Below, in pieces: positions 1 through 4,831 of a DNA stretch of 6,742 nucleotides; the stretch's first letter is position 1, and every line of letters starts with the position of its first letter. Below the pieces are notes generated by a model. It was not told the DNA's origin. It searched no databases and saw only the letters and a list, made by a program, of their open reading frames with translations. The position numbers and the translations under genes are program-made. The DNA is from Candidatus Binatota bacterium (GTDB lineage: Bacteria; Desulfobacterota; Binatia; Bin18), in the NCBI GenBank assembly GCA_011523315.1, contig WTHE01000697.1, positions 1 to 6,742 of the forward strand, given 5' to 3'.

Positions 1-684
1 GATTGAAACACCGGGACGGGCGACTGGCGGAGTGTCCTGTCGAGCCTGGGCCGTTCCCGTCAGGTTCGACAGCACCGGCCCCAGCGCCTCAAGGAGCGTG
101 GTGTGGGAAGCCCCGCCGGCCATGCTGACAACGATCCGCTGGGGGCAGTAGTGGTCGTGACGATAGCCCAGGAGATCCTCGCGCCGCAGCCGCGAGACCG
201 ACTCCAGGGTGCCGGTGATCGGCCAGCTCAGGGGATGATCGGGCCAGAAGTCGCGGTGAAACAGGTCGCCGATCAGCTCATCCGGCTGGTCTTCACTCTG
301 GGCTATCTCTTGGCCGATGACCGAGCGTTCGCGTTCGATCTCTTCGTCCGGGAAGCTCGAATGGAGGAGGATATCGGCCAGCAGATCGAAGGCCAGGGGC
401 AGGTGTTCGTTCAGGGTACGCGTGTAGTAGCAGGTATGCTCTTTGCCGGTGAAGGCGTCGAGCATGCCGCCGACCGCGTCGATCTCCTGGGCTATCTGGG
501 CGGCGGTGCGCCGGGCCGTGCCTTTGAAGAAGAGGTGCTCAAGAAAGTGGGAGATGCCGTTGTGGTGGCGGGATTCGTCGCGCGACCCGCTCTCGACCCA
601 CACGCCCACGGTCACCGTGGGCATGTTCGGGACTTCCTGGGAGACCAGGCGCAGTCCGTTGTCGAGAACCGTGCGGTGGATCAT
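1..684 (-). CDS. M16 family zinc metallopeptidase, N-terminal part (3' end beyond window)
   Basis: The frame gives 228 residues from the ATG at 684 and stays open to the left edge, so the C-terminal part is missing. It begins MIHRTVLDNGLRLV and shows the inverted zinc motif HFLEH at residues 46-50. Glu126 lies 76 residues after the second His, the family's expected spacing for the third zinc ligand, and Glu119 is also present. Family knowledge: M16 (pitrilysin/insulinase/processing-peptidase) enzymes are zinc endopeptidases, and about 420-residue M16B members follow pnp in many bacteria (for example mlpA in Bacillus). No signal peptide or membrane segment is seen in this part, so a cytoplasmic location is likely. 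The start codon directly follows the pnp stop (TAG then ATG, no gap), and a weak GGGTGGA Shine-Dalgarno lies inside the pnp end at 694-700. The substrate cannot be inferred. The family call is firm; the exact subfamily depends on the missing half. Confidence 0.93.
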   Translation of the reverse strand, partial: MIHRTVLDNGLRLVSQEVPNMPTVTVGVWVESGSRDESRHHNGISHFLEHLFFKGTARRTAAQIAQEIDAVGGMLDAFTGKEHTCYYTRTLNEHLPLAFDLLADILLHSSFPDEEIERERSVIGQEIAQSEDQPDELIGDLFHRDFWPDHPLSWPITGTLESVSRLRREDLLGYRHDHYCPQRIVVSMAGGASHTTLLEALGPVLSNLTGTAQARQDTPPVARPGVSI

Positions 685-2787
685 CTAGCTGTTTCCACCC
701 GCCCGCTGCTGTTCATTGCGTGCGTCTTTATGGCTGAGCCGGATTTTTCCCTGGCGATCAATCTCCAGGACTTTGACGGGTATTTCGTCGCCTTCGTTGA
801 CGACATCGGTCACCCGCCGCACACGCTCATCGCTGAGTTGGGAAATATGCACCAGGCCATCGCGGCCGGGCAGAATCTCCACAAAGGCGCCAAAGTCAAC
901 GACTTTCTTGACTAGGCCGGTATACACCTGCCCGATCACGGCCTCGGCCGTGATGCGCTCGATCTTGGACAAGGCTTTTTCCAGCGACTCGGTATCGGGC
1001 GCGGCGATACACACCGTGCCGTCGTCTTCCACATCGATCTTTGCCGTCGTCTCCTCGACGATCGAACGAATCATTTTCCCGCCCGGGCCGATGATGTCAC
1101 GGATTTTGTCCGGGTTGACTTTGATCATGTGGATGCGCGGGGCAGAGGCGGCCACCACTGTCCGGGGAGCTTCGAGGGCGCGGACCATCTCGTTCAGGAT
1201 ATGCAGGCGTCCGTCCCGGGCCTGATACAGGGCTTGGCGCATGATCTCGCGGGTGACCCCCGAGATTTTAATATCCATCTGCAGGGCAGTGATGCCTTCG
1301 GTCGTGCCGGTCACTTTGAAATCCATGTCGCCCAGGTGGTCCTCATCGCCCAGGATATCGCTCAGGATACGCACCTCTTCGCCCTCTTTGATCAGACCCA
1401 TGGCAATCCCGGCAACCGGAGCCGTGATGGGTACGCCAGCGTCCATCAGCGCCAGGGTGCCGCCGCACACGCTGGCCATTGACGACGAACCGTTTGATTC
1501 GAGGATTTCTGACACGATGCGCACGGTGTACGGAAACTCGGCCGCCGGCGGTTGGACGGCTGACAGAGCGCGTTCGGCCAGGGTGCCGTGGCCGATCTCC
1601 CGCCGACCGGGGTTCCGCATGGGACGCACCTCACCCACGCTGAAGGGGGGGAAGTTGTAGTGCAGCATGAAGCGTTTCGAGTGTTCGCCGGTCAGGCTGT
1701 CAACCCGTTGCTCATCCGAGGCCGTGCCCAGGGTCGTGACAACCAGGGCCTGGGTTTCACCCCGGGTGAAAACGGCCGAGCCGTGGGTACGCGGCAGTAC
1801 GCCGGCCTCGCACGTGATGGGACGGATATCGGCCAGCCCCCGCCCGTCCACCCGGCGGTTGTCCTGAACAACTGCGGTACGCAGTAGCGTGCTGGTCAGA
1901 TCTTCAAATGCCCCGGCCACGTCTTTTTCGCGACCCTGATACTCGTCTACCAAGGCGCTCACAACCTCGCCTTCGGCCGCCTGAATCGCGTCGGCGCGCT
2001 CATGTTTGGCCGGAATGAACAGCGCCTGCTCCAGCTTGGAGGTGGCCACTTGATTGACCCGGTCGATCAGGCCGGTATCGGGCGGCGGTGTCTCAAAGCT
2101 GCGCTTGGGCTTGCCGGCTACGCGGGCCAGTTCATCCTGGGCGTCGAGAACCGGGGCGACCGCCTCCTGGGCCAGGAACAGGGCTTCGAGCATGTCCTCT
2201 TCGGGGACGACCCGAGCGCCGCCCTCGACCATGATGATGGCGTCCCGTCCAGCCGCGACAAACAGACTGATATCGCTGTCTTCGATCTGGCTGAGGGTCG
2301 GGTTGACGACCAGCGTGCCGTTCAGCCGCCCGATACGGACGCCGGCGATCGGACCCCGAAACGGGATGTCCGAGACGTGCAGGGCTGCGGAGGCGCCAAT
2401 CAGGGACAGGCTGTCGGCGTCGTTTTCCCGATCAACCGACAACACCGACGCGACCAGTTGGGTTTCACACCCGAACCCCTTGGGGAACAGCGGGCGGATG
2501 GCGCGGTCCGTCAGCCGAGAGATCAGGATTTCATGGTTGGACGGTCGCCCTTCGCGTTTGATGAAGCCGCCCGGAATTTTGCCGGCCGCATAGGTCCGTT
2601 CCTGATAATCGACGGTCAGGGGGAAAAAATCGATGCCTTCGCGCGCAGACGTGGACGCGACAGCGGTGACCAGCACGACGGTTTCGCCGTACGAGACCAC
2701 GGCCGCACCGCTGGCCTGTTTGGCCCAGCGACCGGTCTCAATCGACAGCGGCCGTCCGTAAAATTCCATCTCTATTTTTTTATACAT
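685..2787 (-). CDS. pnp: Polyribonucleotide nucleotidyltransferase (PNPase)
   Basis: The product is a 700-residue PNPase, which degrades RNA 3' to 5' using phosphate, releases nucleoside diphosphates, and can add tails in reverse. It acts as a cytoplasmic trimer, often with degradosome partners. Domains in order: first RNase PH-like domain (about 10-140, with FFPLTVDYQER at 54-64 and KIPGGFIKREGRPS at 70-83), an all-helical linker (about 150-230), a second, catalytic RNase PH domain (about 310-535, with RRVDGRG at 311-317, FTRGE at 340-344 and GDEDHLGDMDFKV at 480-492), a KH domain (about 550-612, GPGG loop at 567-570), and an S1 domain (about 618-687) with a short tail. All key motifs are intact and the length is typical. 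The ATG at 2787 is chosen because AAGGAG lies 4 bases upstream and the protein then starts where the family does. An in-frame GTG at 2850 would add 21 non-conserved residues encoded by the leader hairpin. The stop is immediately followed by the M16 peptidase start. Confidence 0.98.
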   Translation of the reverse strand: MYKKIEMEFYGRPLSIETGRWAKQASGAAVVSYGETVVLVTAVASTSAREGIDFFPLTVDYQERTYAAGKIPGGFIKREGRPSNHEILISRLTDRAIRPLFPKGFGCETQLVASVLSVDRENDADSLSLIGASAALHVSDIPFRGPIAGVRIGRLNGTLVVNPTLSQIEDSDISLFVAAGRDAIIMVEGGARVVPEEDMLEALFLAQEAVAPVLDAQDELARVAGKPKRSFETPPPDTGLIDRVNQVATSKLEQALFIPAKHERADAIQAAEGEVVSALVDEYQGREKDVAGAFEDLTSTLLRTAVVQDNRRVDGRGLADIRPITCEAGVLPRTHGSAVFTRGETQALVVTTLGTASDEQRVDSLTGEHSKRFMLHYNFPPFSVGEVRPMRNPGRREIGHGTLAERALSAVQPPAAEFPYTVRIVSEILESNGSSSMASVCGGTLALMDAGVPITAPVAGIAMGLIKEGEEVRILSDILGDEDHLGDMDFKVTGTTEGITALQMDIKISGVTREIMRQALYQARDGRLHILNEMVRALEAPRTVVAASAPRIHMIKVNPDKIRDIIGPGGKMIRSIVEETTAKIDVEDDGTVCIAAPDTESLEKALSKIERITAEAVIGQVYTGLVKKVVDFGAFVEILPGRDGLVHISQLSDERVRRVTDVVNEGDEIPVKVLEIDRQGKIRLSHKDARNEQQRAGGNS

Positions 2788-2791
2788 GGGG

Positions 2792-2797
2792 CTCCTT
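2792..2797 (-). promoter_or_regulatory. Shine-Dalgarno of pnp (decides the start)
   Basis: AAGGAG reads on the minus strand 4 bases before the ATG at 2787. No comparable site precedes the in-frame GTG at 2850, so this motif fixes the pnp start at 2787. A small inverted repeat (2796-2807) overlaps its first two bases. Confidence 0.8.
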
Positions 2798-2806
2798 GTC
2801 GTGACA

Positions 2807-2853
2807 AAAGTGAACGCTGATATCTTTTCGACGCGGTCATCAGCGTTCACTTT
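2807..2853 (-). promoter_or_regulatory. Long perfect hairpin in the rpsO-pnp leader
   Basis: A perfect 15-bp inverted repeat: AAAGTGAACGCTGAT on the plus strand at 2807-2821 and its exact reverse complement at 2839-2853. In the minus-strand RNA the inner end can add a G-U pair, leaving a loop of about 15 bases. It lies 43 bases downstream of the rpsO stop and ends 20 bases before the pnp start. Only UUUU follows or overlaps the 3' arm and the loop is large, so it is a poor match to a strong intrinsic terminator. From enterobacterial knowledge, the same position holds a terminator/attenuator and an RNase III-cleaved stem through which PNPase limits its own synthesis. A similar role here is inference by position. 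The repeat itself is certain; its function is not. Confidence 0.6.
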
Positions 2854-2860
2854 CGGGTTG

Positions 2861-2888
2861 GGGACGGCGTCCCAGCCAAGGGGGACGC
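2861..2888 (-). repeat. Two mutually exclusive GC-rich hairpins after rpsO
   Basis: On the plus strand GGGAC (2861-2865) is repeated inverted as GTCCC (2869-2873), giving a 5-bp stem with a 3-base loop. GCGTCCC (2867-2873) also pairs perfectly with GGGACGC (2882-2888), giving a 7-bp stem with an 8-base loop. Both use 2869-2873, so only one can form at a time. In the transcript the 7-bp stem would form first, 7 bases after the rpsO stop. No U-tract follows either stem. A possible role is protecting the rpsO 3' end or switching leader structure; this is speculative. Confidence 0.4.
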
Positions 2889-2895
2889 AGAGTGC

Positions 2896-3168
2896 CTAGC
2901 GGCGTAGTCCGAGACGGGTGACGATCGTCCGGTAGCGCTGCGGATCAATATCGCGGAGATAGTCGAGCAAACGCCGCCGTCGGCCAACCAGCAGGAGCAG
3001 GCCGCGACGTGAGTGGTGATCTTTGGCGTGGGTTTTGAAATGCTCGGTCAGATAGCTGATCCGTTTGGTCAAAAGCGCAATCTGGACTTCCGGGGAACCG
3101 GTATCCTGCCCATGGGTCCGGTATTCTTTGATCGTCTCCAGTTTCTGGGCGGCGGTCTGCACGCTCAT
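2896..3168 (-). CDS. rpsO: 30S ribosomal protein S15
   Basis: The 90-residue product matches S15 (usually 88-89 aa), which binds the central domain of 16S rRNA at the helix 20-22 junction early in 30S assembly and contributes to an intersubunit bridge. Visible hallmarks are EYRTHGQDTGSPEVQIALLT at about 15-34, KDHHSRRGLLLLVGRRRRLL at about 49-68, and the terminal RLGLRR. The ATG at 3168 is supported by AAGGAG at 3174-3179, 5 bases upstream. The gene is followed by a 108-base leader before pnp, the classical rpsO-pnp pairing. It is preceded by a 67-base gap after truB that carries a candidate promoter. In several bacteria S15 represses its own mRNA through a structured 5' leader. The predicted leader here is only about 30 bases, and I see no clear pseudoknot in it. 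Confidence 0.98.
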   Translation of the reverse strand: MSVQTAAQKLETIKEYRTHGQDTGSPEVQIALLTKRISYLTEHFKTHAKDHHSRRGLLLLVGRRRRLLDYLRDIDPQRYRTIVTRLGLRR

Positions 3169-3204
3169 TCGCTCTCCTTTTCTGGCTTGATATGACTGAT
3201 ACAG

Positions 3205-3233
3205 GTTCTAACACGCTGTTTTCACACTGTAAA
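3205..3233 (-). promoter_or_regulatory. Candidate sigma70-type promoter for rpsO-pnp
   Basis: On the minus strand TTTACA (3228-3233; 5 of 6 match to TTGACA) is followed after exactly 17 bases by TAGAAC (3205-3210; 4 of 6 match to TATAAT). It lies in the truB-rpsO gap, noticeably more AT-rich than its surroundings. Transcription would start near 3198, about 30 bases before the rpsO ATG, leaving room for the Shine-Dalgarno. Internal promoters before rpsO are known in other bacteria. This call rests on motif and spacing only. Confidence 0.42.
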
Positions 3234-3235
3234 GC

Positions 3236-4123
3236 TTACAAGACGCGGGCCAGCCGCCATCGCTCGGGGTGGTGTCGGGCCAGGGCGACCAGGCTTCCGT
3301 CCGGCGCGACGAGCCGGATGAGTTCACCTGGAGCCGAGGCCGGCGGCAGCTCAGCCAGGGGGGCTTGCTGGCCGTGACGCAGCAGGTGTACCGCTGACGG
3401 AGCAATCTCGACCCCGCGGTAGTGGCCGAGGGCCCGGGAGAGGGAGAGCAGGCCGACCCTGAGCCGGTCCGGCTCTTCCAGGAGCGTCTGCAGGGGCAGG
3501 CTGTCCTCAAGCCTGAACGGCCCAAAGGCGGTCCGTCTCAGGCTCAGCAGATAGGCCCCACAGCCGAGGGCCGTGCCGAGGTCGGCGGCCAGGGTCCGCA
3601 CATAGGTGCCCTTGGAGCAGCTGACCGAGAAGCTGAGGGTGTCCGGGGCCTGGGCCTCAAGGCTGAGGCGATGAATCACCGCCGGTCGGGGCTGGCGCTC
3701 AACCACGAGGCCCTGGCGAGCGAGCTTGTAGAGCGGAACGCCGTTTTTCTTGATGGCCGAATACATGGGCGGAGTCTGGACAATGTCTCCGCAAAAGCGC
3801 CGCTCGAGCTCGCGTAGGACGTCGGAGCTATAGCTGGGAACTGGGGCCGTCTGGCTGATGGTGCCCGTCACGTCCTGGGTATCGGTTTGCACGCCGAGCC
3901 GGATGGTTCCGCTATACGCCTTGTTTTCGGCCATCAGAAACTGGGCGATTTTGGTGCCGGTACCGATACATACCGGCAACACCCCGCTGGCAAACGGGTC
4001 GAGCGTTCCCAGATGGCCGATTTTTGTCTTCTTATCGAGGACTTTTTTCAGGCGGCGGATGACATCGGCGGACGTCATCCCGACTGGCTTGTCAACCAGC
4101 AGCAGACCATTTACTTCGGACAC
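3236..4123 (-). CDS. truB: tRNA pseudouridine(55) synthase TruB
   Basis: The 295-residue product matches TruB, which isomerises U55 in the T-arm of tRNAs to pseudouridine. The N-terminus NGLLLVDKPVGMTS (5-18) is typical. The catalytic block GHLGTLDPFASGVLP (36-50) contains the catalytic aspartate Asp42. KAYSGTIRLG (68-77), TPPMYSAIKKNGVPLYKLAR (108-127) and SKGTYVRTLAADLG (160-173) are further family motifs. Residues from about 225 form the less conserved C-terminal domain. The length is slightly below the 305-315 residues common in the family, but nothing essential looks missing. The start is a GTG at 4123, overlapping the rbfA 3' end by 13 bases. It is chosen because the protein then begins at the conserved NGLLLVDKP block. 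Only a weak AAGAG lies upstream, so coupling to rbfA translation is likely. Confidence 0.97.
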   Translation of the reverse strand: MSEVNGLLLVDKPVGMTSADVIRRLKKVLDKKTKIGHLGTLDPFASGVLPVCIGTGTKIAQFLMAENKAYSGTIRLGVQTDTQDVTGTISQTAPVPSYSSDVLRELERRFCGDIVQTPPMYSAIKKNGVPLYKLARQGLVVERQPRPAVIHRLSLEAQAPDTLSFSVSCSKGTYVRTLAADLGTALGCGAYLLSLRRTAFGPFRLEDSLPLQTLLEEPDRLRVGLLSLSRALGHYRGVEIAPSAVHLLRHGQQAPLAELPPASAPGELIRLVAPDGSLVALARHHPERWRLARVL

Positions 4124-4518
4124 GGTGGTTTGTTCTCTTGAGCTGCCGAGGGGGCTGGAGCGGCGGCCTTGGTCCGGGCCTGTTCCAACAGTGACTCCAT
4201 ATGATTCGCCTGATCAATACTCGTGTCGTACACGAAACGCAGCTGGGGAATGCGGCGCAGCTGCAGGCGCTTGGCGATCTGGCGACGGATGTACGGACCG
4301 GCGCTTTTCAGACCGGCTTCGACCTCGGCCCGGTCCGGCTGGCGCCCGGCAGAGCCGAGCGTACGGAAGAAAATCCTGGCGTCACCCAGGTCTGGACTGA
4401 GAGAGGCGGCGGTCAGGATGACGCCCTGCACCCGCGGGTCTTTGACTTCCCGCAGCAGTATGGCGGCTGCCGTCTCCAACAGGAGACCGCTGACACGTTC
4501 GGGTCTTCGAGAAGCCAT
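4111..4518 (-). CDS. rbfA: 30S ribosome-binding factor RbfA
   Basis: The 135-residue product matches RbfA, a small KH-fold protein that binds immature 30S subunits and helps mature the 5' end of 16S rRNA; in E. coli it is needed in the cold. Hallmarks are the N-terminal helix region with REVKDPRVQGVILT (23-36), SPDLGDARIFFRTLG (41-55), and the core IRRQIAKRLQLRRIPQLRF (77-95) followed by YDTSID. The last 25 residues are rich in Ala and Pro, and a variable tail is common in this family. The start is the ATG at 4518, one base after the stop of the DUF503 gene (TAG-T-ATG). No clear Shine-Dalgarno lies at normal distance, which suggests termination-reinitiation coupling. The frame stays open upstream to about 4893, but that part lies over the DUF503 gene and has no family similarity. 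The 3' end overlaps truB. Confidence 0.95.
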   Translation of the reverse strand: MASRRPERVSGLLLETAAAILLREVKDPRVQGVILTAASLSPDLGDARIFFRTLGSAGRQPDRAEVEAGLKSAGPYIRRQIAKRLQLRRIPQLRFVYDTSIDQANHMESLLEQARTKAAAPAPSAAQENKPPCPK

Positions 4519-4519
4519 A

Positions 4520-4807
4520 CTAGTAATGCAGGAACTCGACGGCTTCCTCGCCGACCTCGGCCAGATGAAGTTTTTCGATAAAGCGCACGACGGCTCGCAG
4601 GCCCCCGTCAATATAGGCCTGGTCAGTGCCGACCTGGCAGATGCCGAGGACGGCTTTTTGCCATAAGTCCTGTCCGCCACACTCGGCAATGGATACGTTG
4701 AACTCGTTGCGCACCCGGTTCTTGATCCGGCGCAACACCCCCCGCTTCTCTTTAAGCGAGTGGCTGCCGTTGATATACACGGCCAACTGCAAGACCCCAA
4801 CGACCAC
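4520..4807 (-). CDS. ylxP: DUF503 (YlxP-like) small protein of the infB operon
   Basis: The 95-residue product matches the DUF503 family by its N-terminal strand VVGVLQLAVYINGSHSLKEK (about 2-21), the basic helix KRGVLRRIKNRVRNEFNVSIAE (20-41), and DLWQKAVLGI (47-56). This family sits between infB and rbfA in many bacteria, as YlxP does in Bacillus subtilis. Its molecular role is not settled as far as I know; the setting suggests ribosome assembly or translation, which is inference. It looks soluble, with no signal peptide or membrane segment. The start is a GTG at 4807, 24 bases after the infB stop, with AGGTGG just upstream (within 4811-4817) as a near-consensus Shine-Dalgarno. Another GTG at 4809 is out of frame. 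The stop is one base before the rbfA ATG. The family call is firm; the gene symbol follows Bacillus usage. Confidence 0.9.
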   Translation of the reverse strand: MVVGVLQLAVYINGSHSLKEKRGVLRRIKNRVRNEFNVSIAECGGQDLWQKAVLGICQVGTDQAYIDGGLRAVVRFIEKLHLAEVGEEAVEFLHY

Positions 4808-4831
4808 ACTCCACCTCGTCGTACCACCGAC

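Noticed and set aside
103..915. A 270-residue plus-strand open frame across the peptidase-pnp junction
   Set aside because: It is antisense to the conserved HFLEH zinc-motif region and the PNPase S1 domain; its predicted protein is a mirror of those codons with no domain of its own.
2002..2820. A 272-residue plus-strand open frame opposite the pnp 5' half
   Set aside because: It is antisense to the first RNase PH domain and linker of PNPase and has no recognisable motifs; a GC-driven shadow frame.
2788..2850. N-terminal extension of PNPase from a GTG at 2850
   Set aside because: The extra 21 residues are encoded by the leader hairpin and are not like the family. A strong AAGGAG points to the ATG at 2787.
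2807..2857. The pnp-leader hairpin as a classical intrinsic terminator
   Set aside because: The U-run is only four bases and mostly inside the stem, the stem is only moderately GC-rich, and the loop is large. Partial attenuation cannot be excluded.
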